DNA from: JAGLOK01 sp023139005 | GTDB lineage: Bacteria; Bacillota; Clostridia; Christensenellales; UMGS416 | DNA: 64,000 nucleotides | Reading direction: 5' to 3' | Assembly (NCBI GenBank): GCA_030637745.1 | Contig: DAOWFX010000127.1 | Span: 1-64,000 of the forward strand | In this document: in pieces, positions 8,236-17,591 of the stretch | Layout of the letters: the number at the start of each line of letters is the position of its first letter | Numbering within the stretch: position 1 is the stretch's first letter | Program-made: the position numbers and the translations under genes | The notes under the pieces: model-generated | What the model was told of the DNA's origin: nothing | What the model saw: only the letters and a program-made list of their open reading frames with translations | Database searches by the model: none

Positions 8236-9113
8236 TGATAAAAAACTCGCTGGATATAATAGAAATCTGTACAAAAGAGAATGTTCCAATATGGGAAGTT
8301 GCTATTTCCTATGAAGAAGCGCAAAGTGGCTTTAGTCGCGAAGAAATCGTTGAGAAGATGGGTAGGCACTTTTCCCAGATGCAAAAATCAATCGATACAG
8401 GACTGGATTTGGACGATAGAAAAATCAGAAGCAAAATGTTCAGAGATGATGCGAAAAAACTCATGGTGTATAGAAAGAAGAATAAACCACTATCAGGAAC
8501 GACTATCTCAAAAGCAGTTGCATACGCATTGAGTGTGATGGAACTCAACTGCTCGATGGGACGTATTGTTGCATCACCCACTGCAGGTTCGTGTGGCGTA
8601 CTGCCGGCGGTTATAATATCCGCGATGGAAACACTGAAGATGAAGAAAAAACATGGTGTCAATGCACTATTTACAGCAGGAATGGTCGGTACAATTATCG
8701 CAAAGAATGCATCACTCTCCGGTGCAATCGGTGGATGCCAAGCAGAGATAGGATCTGCATCTGCAATGGCTGCAGCAGCTGTTGTTGAAATGGCAGGAGG
8801 ATCGCCACAGATGGCTTTTGATGCAGCGGCTATCGCGCTCAAGAGTGTTATGGGTCTCATATGTGATCCGGTTGCAGGATTGGTTGAAGTACCGTGTGCT
8901 AAAAGAAATGGTATGGGTGCAAGCAATGCACTTATTGCAGCGGACATGGTATTGGCTGGAATTCCATCGGTGATTCCGTTTGACGAGGTAGTGTGGGCGA
9001 TGAACAAAGTGTCACAAATCATGCCCAGTGCACATAAGGAAACCTCAGAAGGTGGTATCGCAATCACCCCAACAGGACAAAGATTGAGAGATGAAATATT
9101 TGGAGAAGATTAA
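8232..9113 (+). CDS. sdaAA: L-serine dehydratase, iron-sulfur-dependent, alpha subunit
   Basis: A 293-residue catalytic subunit that partners SdaAB. The three cysteines expected to hold the [4Fe-4S] cluster are visible in TAGSCGVLPA, IGGCQAEIG and LICDPVAG. The glycine- and alanine-rich core is complete and the length matches the family. The start ATG at 8232 overlaps the beta-subunit stop; an ATG three bases later is equally possible. The pair gives a route from serine to pyruvate, suited to amino-acid fermentation. A 252-codon open frame runs antisense through this gene but is only a shadow. Confidence 0.93.
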   Translation: MMIKNSLDIIEICTKENVPIWEVAISYEEAQSGFSREEIVEKMGRHFSQMQKSIDTGLDLDDRKIRSKMFRDDAKKLMVYRKKNKPLSGTTISKAVAYALSVMELNCSMGRIVASPTAGSCGVLPAVIISAMETLKMKKKHGVNALFTAGMVGTIIAKNASLSGAIGGCQAEIGSASAMAAAAVVEMAGGSPQMAFDAAAIALKSVMGLICDPVAGLVEVPCAKRNGMGASNALIAADMVLAGIPSVIPFDEVVWAMNKVSQIMPSAHKETSEGGIAITPTGQRLRDEIFGED

Positions 9114-9119
9114 ACTTTA

Positions 9120-9932
9120 TTAGACAACTTTGTTTTTTGATCGATAAACAGTTGGTGACTCCCCAACCCATTTTTTGAAAACTCTCGAAAAATACAATGC
9201 ATCATTATATTGAAGTTCATAAGCTATTTCCTTTATACTTTTTGAAGTAGTCAATAGTAATAGCTGTGCTCTTTGTATGAGTATTTGTTGTAGAAACCAT
9301 TTTAAAGTATGTCCTGTTTCGGACTTATATATTTTTGATAGCATTGATTGACTAATGTTTAGATAGTTTGCTAAATCATTCGTTCTTGTCTTTGCTGTTA
9401 TGTCATCTTTGATAAAGCGATATAGCTTTTTTATTTTGGGAGATAATGATAAATAAATATCTTCAAATGAATCAAGTTTGAAGTGACTTACAAATCTGAA
9501 GATTAATTTGGTGAAATCCCCTTGAATATCATAGTAATAGGAGGAATCCTTGTTTTCAAGTGCATTATAATATTCTAAGTATTTTGCTATATCAATTTTT
9601 AACTTAAGCACCTTGTCTACCCCATCAAAAATCCCTGTGCTGAACGTTTTATTTATATTAAAGTGCGAAAATATCTTTTTGAGGTGATTGGGAGTATAGC
9701 ATCCAAAGCTATAATTTGGAGGTATAATGTAGGCGTATCCCGCATCGAGTGCTATTTGCTTATTGGGTCTTATGATAATTCCTTTACCGTCTAAAACAAT
9801 ATATAACCTAGCAAATGGCGCACTTAAGTCATCATGCTTCCAATCGTTCCCGAATAAAAGTCCATTATCAATAAACTTTAAATCGATTGATTTGCAAAAC
9901 CTATCAAACTCAAATTGCCTTAAAATTGGCAT
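9120..9932 (-). CDS. AraC-family transcriptional regulator, probable regulator of fucI
   Basis: A 270-residue protein with a C-terminal AraC double helix-turn-helix (TNDLANYLNISQSMLSKIYK, then IKEIAYELQYNDALYFSRVFK) at about residues 175-265. An N-terminal sugar-sensor-like beta region includes AYIIPPNYSFGCY. It is convergent with sdaAA (six-base gap) and divergent from fucI, separated by 240 bases. Divergent AraC/sugar-gene pairs are common, so control of fucose isomerase is the best guess. It is not a close copy of the other AraC protein at 5311-6213. Confidence 0.82.
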   Translation of the reverse strand: MPILRQFEFDRFCKSIDLKFIDNGLLFGNDWKHDDLSAPFARLYIVLDGKGIIIRPNKQIALDAGYAYIIPPNYSFGCYTPNHLKKIFSHFNINKTFSTGIFDGVDKVLKLKIDIAKYLEYYNALENKDSSYYYDIQGDFTKLIFRFVSHFKLDSFEDIYLSLSPKIKKLYRFIKDDITAKTRTNDLANYLNISQSMLSKIYKSETGHTLKWFLQQILIQRAQLLLLTTSKSIKEIAYELQYNDALYFSRVFKKWVGESPTVYRSKNKVV

Positions 9933-10049
9933 ATTACCGCCTTACACTCAAATAAAGTGATATAATTATACTATTATTATAATAGATTAATTCAAATAAA
10001 TCCATGTTTCGTTGTTGTTTTTCCATTTTAATGTGGGGGGGAATAATAT

Positions 10050-10142
10050 ATGATGAAAAAGTATTCGATGATAGATATATCTTTAAAAACTTATCATTGT
10101 TGGATAGAAGACAAATTAAATGTCACCAAACGGTGGTATTAG
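10050..10142 (+). CDS. possible 30-residue leader peptide upstream of fucI
   Basis: An ATG at 10050 opens a 30-codon frame ending in TAG at 10140-10142. It is preceded by a run of seven G (10034-10041) that could act as a strong ribosome site. It ends 30 bases before the fucI start. The peptide (beginning MMKKYSMIDI) has no recognised motif or amino-acid run, and no attenuator hairpin is visible, so this may be chance. Confidence 0.25.
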   Translation: MMKKYSMIDISLKTYHCWIEDKLNVTKRWY

Positions 10143-10172
10143 AATATTAAATGAATGATAAGGAGAATCATT

Positions 10173-11963
10173 ATGACAAAAAAATCAAACCGTTTTGAAG
10201 CCCCAGCACCGAAAATCGGTATACGTCCTACAATTGACGGTCGCCTCGGTGGAGTGCGAGAATCTCTTGAAGTGCAGACCATGAACATGGCAAAAGCAGC
10301 TGCGGACTTACTTGTTAGTAATCTGCGTCATCCCGATGGCAGTGCAGTTGAATGCGTCATCGCAGACACAACAATCGGTGGTGTGAAAGAAGCACAGGCG
10401 TGTGCTGAGAAATTTGCACGTGAAGGTGTGGGCGTATCGCTTACAGTGACTCCATGTTGGTGCTATGGCTCTGAAACAATGGATATGGACAAATCAACAC
10501 CCAAAGCTATTTGGGGATTCAATGGAACTGAGCGCCCAGGCGCTGTATATTTGGCAGCTGTATTGGCTGCGCATAATCAAAAGGGCATTCCTGCATTTTC
10601 AATCTATGGACAAGACGTACAAGATGCAGAGGATACGACAGTACCTGAAGATGTGAAGCAAAAGCTTTTGAATTTTACGAAATCCGGGCTTGCAGTAGCA
10701 TGGATGAAAAATAAAAGCTATCTCTCCATGGGTGGTACATCCATGGGCATCGCAGGATCCATCGTCAGTCCTGATTTCCTTGAAAAGTACTTGGGAATGC
10801 GTGTTGAAAGCGTTGACATGAGTGAATTTATCAGAAGGCTCAATTTGGATATCTATGATAAGCAAGAATACGAAAAGGCATATAAATGGGTAAAGGAAAA
10901 TGGCAAAATAGGTCTTGACCCGAATGCAGAGGATGTGCAACACACAAAAGAGCACAAGGAAGAAACACTCCAAACATCCATCAAAATGACATTGATTGCA
11001 AGGGACTTGATGGTAGGTAACCAAAAGCTTGCAGACATGGGCTATGCAGAAGAAGCACAGGGTCATGGTGCAATTGCTGCTGGATTCCAAGGACAGCGCC
11101 ACTGGACAGACTTCATGCCTAACGGAGACTTCATGGAAGGCATGCTCAACACTTCATTTGACTGGAATGGAACACGTCAACCCTACATCATGGCAACAGA
11201 AAATGATTACCTCAATGCTGTAGTGATGCTGTTTTCACATCTACTCACAGGAAGTGCACAAGTATTTGCAGATGTACGTACCTATTGGAGCCCAGATGCT
11301 GTTAAAAGAGTCACGGGACATACACTCACAGGTAATGGTGCAAATGGATTGATTCACTTGATAAACTCAGGATCTGCAGCACTTGATGGTAGCGGAAAAC
11401 AGAAAATCGATGGAAAGCCTGCTATCAAATCTTGGTGGGACGTCACAGATGAAGATGTTAAAAATACAATGGATGTAACATCATTTTGCTATGGTGACCT
11501 TGGATACTTCCGAGGTGGCGGATACTCCACACTCTTTAAGACAGAAGGGGGTATGCCTGTTACCATGTCGCGCATTAACTTGATTGATGGCTTAGGCCCT
11601 GTGCTGCAGATTGCAGAAGGATATACTGTATCACTTCCTGATGATGTGCACGATGTGTTGGATAAACGTACCAATGAAACATGGCCAACGACATGGTTTG
11701 CACCCATTGTATCAGGAGATGGTGCATTCAAAGATGTATATTCAGTCATGGCCAATTGGGGCGCGAACCATGGTGCGTTCTCATATGGACATATCGGCGA
11801 TCAACTCATCACCTTAGCTTCCATGCTACGCATCCCTGTGAATATGCACAATGTATCTGATGATCGTATATTTAGACCTACTACATGGGCAGCATTTGGA
11901 ACCAAAGACCTTGAAGGTGCAGACTATCGATGCTGTGACAATTTTGGTCCATTATATAAATAG
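10173..11963 (+). CDS. fucI: L-fucose isomerase
   Basis: A 596-residue aldose-ketose isomerase matching FucI in length and sequence (GIRPTIDGRLGGVRESLE near the N-terminus, IADTTIGGVKEAQACAE, TPCWCYGSETMDM). It interconverts L-fucose and L-fuculose with a Mn2+ ion. The likely metal ligands are the Glu in ATENDYLNAV, the Asp in FADVRTYW and a C-terminal His. ATG 10173 is set by AAGGAG at 10160-10165. Family members can also act on D-arabinose. No fuculose kinase, aldolase or fucose transporter is visible nearby, so the rest of the pathway must lie elsewhere. The divergent AraC gene is the likely regulator. Confidence 0.93.
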   Translation: MTKKSNRFEAPAPKIGIRPTIDGRLGGVRESLEVQTMNMAKAAADLLVSNLRHPDGSAVECVIADTTIGGVKEAQACAEKFAREGVGVSLTVTPCWCYGSETMDMDKSTPKAIWGFNGTERPGAVYLAAVLAAHNQKGIPAFSIYGQDVQDAEDTTVPEDVKQKLLNFTKSGLAVAWMKNKSYLSMGGTSMGIAGSIVSPDFLEKYLGMRVESVDMSEFIRRLNLDIYDKQEYEKAYKWVKENGKIGLDPNAEDVQHTKEHKEETLQTSIKMTLIARDLMVGNQKLADMGYAEEAQGHGAIAAGFQGQRHWTDFMPNGDFMEGMLNTSFDWNGTRQPYIMATENDYLNAVVMLFSHLLTGSAQVFADVRTYWSPDAVKRVTGHTLTGNGANGLIHLINSGSAALDGSGKQKIDGKPAIKSWWDVTDEDVKNTMDVTSFCYGDLGYFRGGGYSTLFKTEGGMPVTMSRINLIDGLGPVLQIAEGYTVSLPDDVHDVLDKRTNETWPTTWFAPIVSGDGAFKDVYSVMANWGANHGAFSYGHIGDQLITLASMLRIPVNMHNVSDDRIFRPTTWAAFGTKDLEGADYRCCDNFGPLYK

Positions 11964-11972
11964 AAATTAGCA

Positions 11973-12013
11973 TAAAAAAGGACTATGATTTATTGAATTG
12001 TAGTCTTTTTTTA
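11973..12013. terminator. bidirectional intrinsic terminator between fucI and the hydrolase gene
   Basis: AAAAAAGGACTA pairs with TAGTCTTTTTTT around a TTGAATTG-type loop. Both strands end in a T-run, which serves the convergent fucI and hydrolase genes. Confidence 0.8.
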
Positions 12014-12064
12014 TTTGGGTTGAAATTGATGTATATGAAACACAGTGCAACGAAGCATATAGTA

Positions 12065-12943
12065 TTACTTTTTGATAAAAGCAATCATTTCATTAATGGC
12101 GGTTTCTGCTTGCATTACCGGTAGAAGCGCAAAGTCATGTTGCATTTCTTCATATTCATAATAGGATAAATCATATCCATCAATTTCTGCTTTGCTTTTA
12201 AAATTGAGTGCATCGACATGCAATATATCTTTTGTACCAATAAACAGCGCAATAGGTCCTACATCCTTTGAGTCACCATATAATGGTGAGCATAAAGGAT
12301 CTTTGGTATCTAACTTGCCTGCATAGGCAATACCACTTGCGTGTAAATGTTCAATATTAAGAATTAAATCGTTTTTATCCAGTTGCTTAGATATGGGTGC
12401 TGTCATGGATACATTCAGCCATGGTGAGAGTAGTACGATTTTATCGGGTTGCTTACTTGCTTTATCTTTTGCTAGTTGCTGCGCAATGACCAATGCAAGA
12501 CCTGCACCTGCGGAGTCTCCTAGGAGTACAATCTTTTTGTCAGGATTGTTGCTTTGGATATGCTTGGTTGCCTGTAGTGCCATATTAACAGTATCAGTGC
12601 ACTGATATTCGGGTGCTAGAGGGTAGTCCACACATGTTACCATGCACGGATATTGCTTCAAGAATTTCTCTGCAAACCGCCAGGTTACTGTTGATGCTTG
12701 CTTTTTGTATCCACCACCATGAAAATAAATGATATGGGTTGAAACATCGGGTTTATTAATCAGCTCAAAGCAATTGTGCTTCAATACCGTATATTCTCTA
12801 ACCTGATACTTTCTATAGAAGTGTTTGGGTGGCCTTGCGTGGGCTTCATCACGTGCAGAAGGCCGTCTCTCGTTGAGGCCATTGCTTTTTAGATTGATTA
12901 ACTTGAGTATCTTTTCTGTAGTTTGTGTGCTTAAGTGTGGCAT
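12065..12943 (-). CDS. alpha/beta hydrolase of the hormone-sensitive-lipase type
   Basis: A 292-residue carboxylesterase-type hydrolase. The oxyanion-hole HGGG is at residues 75-78 and the nucleophile elbow GDSAG at 142-146 (Ser144). A likely Asp in GTKDILHVD and His in MQHDF complete the triad. There is no signal peptide, so it is cytoplasmic. The HSL family cleaves short-chain esters; the substrate cannot be read from sequence. It lies ten bases after the DsrE-like gene, so they share an operon. Confidence 0.85.
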   Translation of the reverse strand: MPHLSTQTTEKILKLINLKSNGLNERRPSARDEAHARPPKHFYRKYQVREYTVLKHNCFELINKPDVSTHIIYFHGGGYKKQASTVTWRFAEKFLKQYPCMVTCVDYPLAPEYQCTDTVNMALQATKHIQSNNPDKKIVLLGDSAGAGLALVIAQQLAKDKASKQPDKIVLLSPWLNVSMTAPISKQLDKNDLILNIEHLHASGIAYAGKLDTKDPLCSPLYGDSKDVGPIALFIGTKDILHVDALNFKSKAEIDGYDLSYYEYEEMQHDFALLPVMQAETAINEMIAFIKK

Positions 12944-12953
12944 ATGATATCCT

Positions 12954-13292
12954 TTACATCGTGATTATTTCATATCCTTTGTCTGTGTATGCTGCCATGG
13001 GCACATGTCCGTGCATTTCTCCATTGATGGGGATGCCTACTGATTGATTGTATTCATAGACTCCAAGCTTCACAGAGCATGCCTTGCAAATGCAGTCGAT
13101 GAGCCCTTTTTCCTTCGCCATTTTGTATAGCGGATTCTTCGACTCTTCAAACTCCTTAATGAGCGTGACCGCCTCGCCTTCAATGATGATTTTGACATCG
13201 TATTCTTTGCTGCTTAAGTCAATTGCGTTGAGTAAGACGTGTACAAAACACATCGAATTTCCTTTGAATGCAAATAATGCTATCTTCTTCAT
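12954..13292 (-). CDS. DsrE-like small cytoplasmic protein
   Basis: A 112-residue protein with a flavodoxin-like DsrE pattern: MKKIALFAFKGN at the start, DVKIIIEGEAVTLIKEF in the middle and CICKACSVKLGV, with three cysteines near residue 70. DsrE-fold proteins often take part in sulfur relay or have unknown roles. A strong AAGGAGG lies upstream of the ATG. The cysteine triplet could be redox- or sulfur-active, but that is inference. It precedes the hydrolase gene on the same strand. Confidence 0.6.
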   Translation of the reverse strand: MKKIALFAFKGNSMCFVHVLLNAIDLSSKEYDVKIIIEGEAVTLIKEFEESKNPLYKMAKEKGLIDCICKACSVKLGVYEYNQSVGIPINGEMHGHVPMAAYTDKGYEIITM

Positions 13293-13385
13293 AATATGAC
13301 CTCCTTAACGAATACTTCCTACTACTTACTATATCACGATATATGGATTTTGTAATGTAAACTTTCGCAAGGTATGATAGTCGAT

Positions 13386-13414
13386 TTGCCATTAAGATTG
13401 TATCGGAATATAAT
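13386..13414 (+). promoter_or_regulatory. promoter of the metallopeptidase-like lipoprotein gene
   Basis: TTGCCA at 13386-13391 and TATAAT at 13409-13414 with an ideal 17-base spacer, 25 bases before the gene start. Confidence 0.7.
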
Positions 13415-13439
13415 AAAATCATTCTGATTAGCAGGTGAT

Positions 13440-14582
13440 ATGATGAAATATTTATCCATGCTTGTAGCTGTCGTGCTGATATTTTCCGCATGTACTATAA
13501 GAGATGCGCAACTTCCTGAAAAGGCGATTGAAAATAACATCCAGACCAAGCTTGATGCATTGAGTACTGATGACTTAGATTTATATTTGTCAACCGTCAC
13601 TAAAGATAATGAATATTACTACAATGAGCAGGGCAGATGGTTCAAGGAGATGACCAATGGGAAGATTCAAGACATCCAAATAGAGATTGAGAAAATTCTC
13701 ATTAAAGATGATACAACCGCTGTTGTGAGCATTATTCAAAAACATGTTATGGATAAAGTGTATGACTTTAATTATCCATTGTTATTTAAGAAAGAAAATG
13801 ATCAGTGGGTGGACAGTGGCTATAACTTCAATATCATGGACAAAGGTCAATATGTCCTCAAATATATGGACGGTGAAACGCAGGCAGATGAATTTGGTGT
13901 GATGATGGATATGGTTTATGAAAACATCAAAACTATCTATGAAGAAAGCCCAGATGAGCAGTATGAACTCAAGCTATTTAATGACCAGGAACTACTAAGG
14001 CAACGTACCGTTCCCTCAAACGGATGGCTCTTTACCGGATGGGCAGAGCCTAATGAATCGCTCAAAATATACACAGGACATGAGGGCTATGACGGATATC
14101 CGGGGGTGCTTCAGCATGAAATGGCGCATCATATCACCATCAACATCTGCAACAATAATCTGCCGGTATGGATGTTTGAAGGCATTGCAATGCATGATGG
14201 GAGTGCCTACTACGGAAACAGCAAATCAGGATTACTTGCAAACATCACTAAAGAGCAGGTACAGCTATCGATTGCATATCTAGAGTCAGTAGATATGAGC
14301 ACTGCAGAGACAGCAGTTGTGCGTGCCTTCTACAATGCATCGTATATGTATATGGTATATATTACAGAAAACTATGGACATGACAAGCTAATGGCGCTCT
14401 TTTATGAAGCGGGGAAAAAGCCATTCAACGACTCTGTGACGAATCCACAATTTGAAATAAACAATATAGAAACTATGAAGGAAGTGCTACAAGATATACT
14501 TGGCATTTCAAAAGATACTCTCTCACAAGATTATATGGAGTGGCTTGACATAACAGATTTCTTTGAAAAAGACCATGGGTAA
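13440..14582 (+). CDS. lipoprotein with gluzincin metallopeptidase domain
   Basis: A 380-residue exported lipoprotein. The signal peptide ends in the lipobox LIFSAC (Cys18). An NTF2-like or linker region follows to about residue 150. A peptidase-MA-type domain then carries HEMAH at 226-230 with a third zinc ligand Glu247 in WMFEGIA, that is HExxH-x16-E. The protein is therefore probably a membrane-anchored zinc peptidase on the cell surface. Substrate and partners are unknown. ATG 13440 or 13443 is possible; AGCAGGTG precedes both. The gene is convergent with the sensor gene that ends at 14600, only 17 bases away and without a visible terminator. Confidence 0.75.
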   Translation: MMKYLSMLVAVVLIFSACTIRDAQLPEKAIENNIQTKLDALSTDDLDLYLSTVTKDNEYYYNEQGRWFKEMTNGKIQDIQIEIEKILIKDDTTAVVSIIQKHVMDKVYDFNYPLLFKKENDQWVDSGYNFNIMDKGQYVLKYMDGETQADEFGVMMDMVYENIKTIYEESPDEQYELKLFNDQELLRQRTVPSNGWLFTGWAEPNESLKIYTGHEGYDGYPGVLQHEMAHHITINICNNNLPVWMFEGIAMHDGSAYYGNSKSGLLANITKEQVQLSIAYLESVDMSTAETAVVRAFYNASYMYMVYITENYGHDKLMALFYEAGKKPFNDSVTNPQFEINNIETMKEVLQDILGISKDTLSQDYMEWLDITDFFEKDHG

Positions 14583-14599
14583 GTATATAAACTTATTAT

Positions 14600-17494
14600 T
14601 TATCCTAAGAAGTCTTGTTGAATCATGTTTTGGAAGTCATCGATTTCTTTGAAACACTCTCTTAGTACAACTTCTTCAAGCTCGCTCAATTGATCGGGGT
14701 CTATCCAGTTGTCTATCTGTTGGTTTTTCTTAATAGCAAGCGCTTGGTTCCATAACCTAAGTCGCATCAGTGTTTCATAGGCTAAAACAATATCGCGGTG
14801 CTTGGAGTCTAAGATGATTCCTAAGCCTTTGATCGCATCAAGTTGCAGAAGTGTGTTTGATTCTTGAATGGTATTTTTCAATGCATAAAGCCTTGCAAAT
14901 GTGACAATCGCCATAGCAGGAGTTTTCACATCTATCCTTCCAGGATGATCTTTTCCTCCAGAGGTCATGATGTTTCCAAATAACCTAAAAGGCGTCTTGA
15001 AAATCAATGCATTTTGAGCGATTTGTGTTAAGAAAAAAGGTGTTTCATTGATTTCTGAATAGATAAATTCACGTAACTCTGATGCTATTTCTGCATCCCC
15101 TGATACTGTACGAAAATCGAACAGAATGCTAAACTCTATAACCTGCTGTGGTTCGGAATTACGTATCCACTCTGTAAAGTATGATTTCCAGATAGATAAG
15201 GGTTTACACCACTCGGGGTTACTTGCAATCTTCTTGCCTGTGCACTTTTCAAACCCTGCAAGCTCCAATGCATCACACACAATGGTTGCAAGCCTTAAAA
15301 AATATGCTTGAACAACTTCTTTGTCCTCGTCTCCTGTAAGCGTATATACGATTGCATTGTCTTGGTCGCTAAATAATGTTTGCGATTGCCTTCCATGACT
15401 TCCAAGTGCCATGAAAGCAAAGGGTGCGGGTGGTTTCCCGATTTCATCGATACTGAGCTTAATAATTTTCTGTGTTGTTAAATCAGATATTACTGATATC
15501 ATGTATGCAATTGCGATAGAAGACGTACCGTTTTCAAGTAAAGATACTACAAGGTCCGACTTCTTGTTGCTCAATGTTACGACTTCATCTACATTGTATG
15601 CGTTCTTGATAGAATCAGCGAGGTCGGTAGCTAGGCTATTGGGTATGTGTAAAAGACGATTTAGGGCAACATGCGCACCGGTGTGTTCTGTTAGATCAAC
15701 TGAGCGCCGAACTAATATCATGAATCCAGACTGAGCATTGTTGAGCCCACTTTTTACTGAAAGATGGCAGCTAAGTAGTGTGCCATCGCATCGTCTGATG
15801 ACACCGTTTATACCACCTGAAGAATCATTTTCATTGCTTGCAGCCAGTGACTTTAGCCATTGTTTGTTGGCTTTTAGTTGCGGAAAAATATCCTGAAGAT
15901 TCAATAGTTCAATCTTATCCGGTGTGCATCCAAGAAGCTCATACATCACGGTATTTGCATATCGACATCGTCCATCAAAAATGAATAAAGCACCCTCTGT
16001 TGCAGCTTCGCTTAATGCTTGATAACGATCTACCGACTCTAGTAGTAACTTTTCTGCTTCCTCACGAGACTGCTCGAGCAACATGCCTTGTCTTATAAGG
16101 TAGATCAAAAGAAGAAGAACAATTGAAATGACAGCTAAAGAGATCTTTACAATATAGCTTCTAAGGTTTGCTATCTCTGCTTGTACATCATTGATGTATA
16201 TACCCGTTCCGATTATCCATTCCCATGGCTCAAATAGCCGGATGTATGATTCTTTTGGCTCAAGTCTGTCTGTGTCATCTTTCCATTGCCATACATAGCT
16301 GAAATATCCTTCACCTTTTTCCAATACAAGATTTGAAAATTCGACGAATATTTTAGTACCCTGTGCATCTTCAAAATCGGACACATCCTGATTGTTTAAA
16401 TCTGTTCTATAGGGGTGCATTAATATTCGAGGTGAAGTATCTTGTATCCAAAAATAGTCCTTATTTTCAGTACCATAGCGCATTGCAGCAATACGATTTT
16501 TGGCCATTGTTTGAGCTTGATCCAAGGTGAAGTCGCCGCTTTTTACTTCCTGTGCAGATTCATTGAGTACACCCCATGCAACTTGCGTCAGCTGACGTAT
16601 ATTTTCACGCTTTCTATCCATTAGAGTGTTTTCAAAATAGGGGAGTAAAAAAGCAAATAATGCGATGATGAATAGCGCCAAAGATAAAAAGGCGGGCAAG
16701 AAAATATTGAGTATAAAAGAAAACCATTTATTTTTTGGTTTTTTCAGATATAAATTGGTTTGAAGCGCTGTTTCTTGATCTAGATTTGACGATGTTTTAA
16801 GTAATGCATTACGAAAAGAATTCCATTGTTTTGCGGTAATGGTTGTACCCGGAGTTTCTTTTTGTGCGTGATAATCACTTCCTGCTGTGGCTATTAGCGC
16901 ATACTTTTCTGCCAGTTGCAACACTTCATTGTTCTCTTCGGTGGTGTTTCTTTCATAGAGTGCTTCGATTGCATCCAGTTCCAACTTATGCAATTCTTTA
17001 ATCAATACTTTTAGCTTTCTTCTATCCGGTTCTGTCTGCAAGGGATGTGCTAATGAGACAATACCGCCTGCATTGTGCACAAGCTCAATGATTTCACCCG
17101 CAGTTAAAAAGCTATGTAATGTTGTATAACGCGTAACGTCATTATTGTTTTTCTTCTTGGTGAAAAGAGAATTCAGCTCAGGATTGTCGATATCAAATCC
17201 ATATGCCAATAGATGAATAAAGTGGTTTTTGTGTTCTGTGGTGATTTCAACACCTGAAACAAAGCCTATTGAGTACTTTGCGAGTGCCAGACGAAAAGAT
17301 GGCAATCCAGAAAGTGTGTTGTGATCGACAAGTGATGCATATTTGATGTCGGCATCGTGCAAGTTTTTTGCAATTTCTTCAGGGGACATGTTGCCATCGC
17401 TAAATGTTGAATGGCAGTGCATATCTACATGAATATGACTGAAATTTGCCTCATCCCATATTGAATTTAGAGCTTGTTGCTGTTTGTTTGACAT
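14600..17494 (-). CDS. PHP-sCache-PAS-DUF294 nucleotidyltransferase membrane sensor
   Basis: A 964-residue multidomain protein. Residues 20-215 form a PHP phosphoesterase domain with an intact metal-site pattern (HCHSTFSDG at 26-34, DHNT at 57-60, GVE at 81-83, AHP at 149-151, GSDYH at 205-209). A membrane helix lies at about 258-288, then an extracellular sCache_2-like domain at 295-438 (YFWIQDTSPRILMHPYR, then WEWIIGTGIYI) and a second helix at 447-468. A PAS domain follows at about 488-605. A DUF294/GlnD-like nucleotidyltransferase has GSHGRQSQTLFSDQD at 698-712, with a DUF294_C region to the end. Domain calls are by motif. It closes the symporter locus and probably senses the transported solute. 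Confidence 0.85.
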   Translation of the reverse strand: MSNKQQQALNSIWDEANFSHIHVDMHCHSTFSDGNMSPEEIAKNLHDADIKYASLVDHNTLSGLPSFRLALAKYSIGFVSGVEITTEHKNHFIHLLAYGFDIDNPELNSLFTKKKNNNDVTRYTTLHSFLTAGEIIELVHNAGGIVSLAHPLQTEPDRRKLKVLIKELHKLELDAIEALYERNTTEENNEVLQLAEKYALIATAGSDYHAQKETPGTTITAKQWNSFRNALLKTSSNLDQETALQTNLYLKKPKNKWFSFILNIFLPAFLSLALFIIALFAFLLPYFENTLMDRKRENIRQLTQVAWGVLNESAQEVKSGDFTLDQAQTMAKNRIAAMRYGTENKDYFWIQDTSPRILMHPYRTDLNNQDVSDFEDAQGTKIFVEFSNLVLEKGEGYFSYVWQWKDDTDRLEPKESYIRLFEPWEWIIGTGIYINDVQAEIANLRSYIVKISLAVISIVLLLLIYLIRQGMLLEQSREEAEKLLLESVDRYQALSEAATEGALFIFDGRCRYANTVMYELLGCTPDKIELLNLQDIFPQLKANKQWLKSLAASNENDSSGGINGVIRRCDGTLLSCHLSVKSGLNNAQSGFMILVRRSVDLTEHTGAHVALNRLLHIPNSLATDLADSIKNAYNVDEVVTLSNKKSDLVVSLLENGTSSIAIAYMISVISDLTTQKIIKLSIDEIGKPPAPFAFMALGSHGRQSQTLFSDQDNAIVYTLTGDEDKEVVQAYFLRLATIVCDALELAGFEKCTGKKIASNPEWCKPLSIWKSYFTEWIRNSEPQQVIEFSILFDFRTVSGDAEIASELREFIYSEINETPFFLTQIAQNALIFKTPFRLFGNIMTSGGKDHPGRIDVKTPAMAIVTFARLYALKNTIQESNTLLQLDAIKGLGIILDSKHRDIVLAYETLMRLRLWNQALAIKKNQQIDNWIDPDQLSELEEVVLRECFKEIDDFQNMIQQDFLG

Positions 17495-17591
17495 AACTTA
17501 ATCCTTGATATACGAAATCATTATAAATATCACAATCTATTGATGTTCAACAAAATCTTATTTAAACATCCAAACTAAGTATATTATAACA

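Noticed and set aside
8309..9067. 252-codon open frame antisense to sdaAA
   Set aside because: It is a compositional shadow of a strongly conserved enzyme gene; its peptide is Ala/Ser/Pro-rich without a family match or ribosome site.
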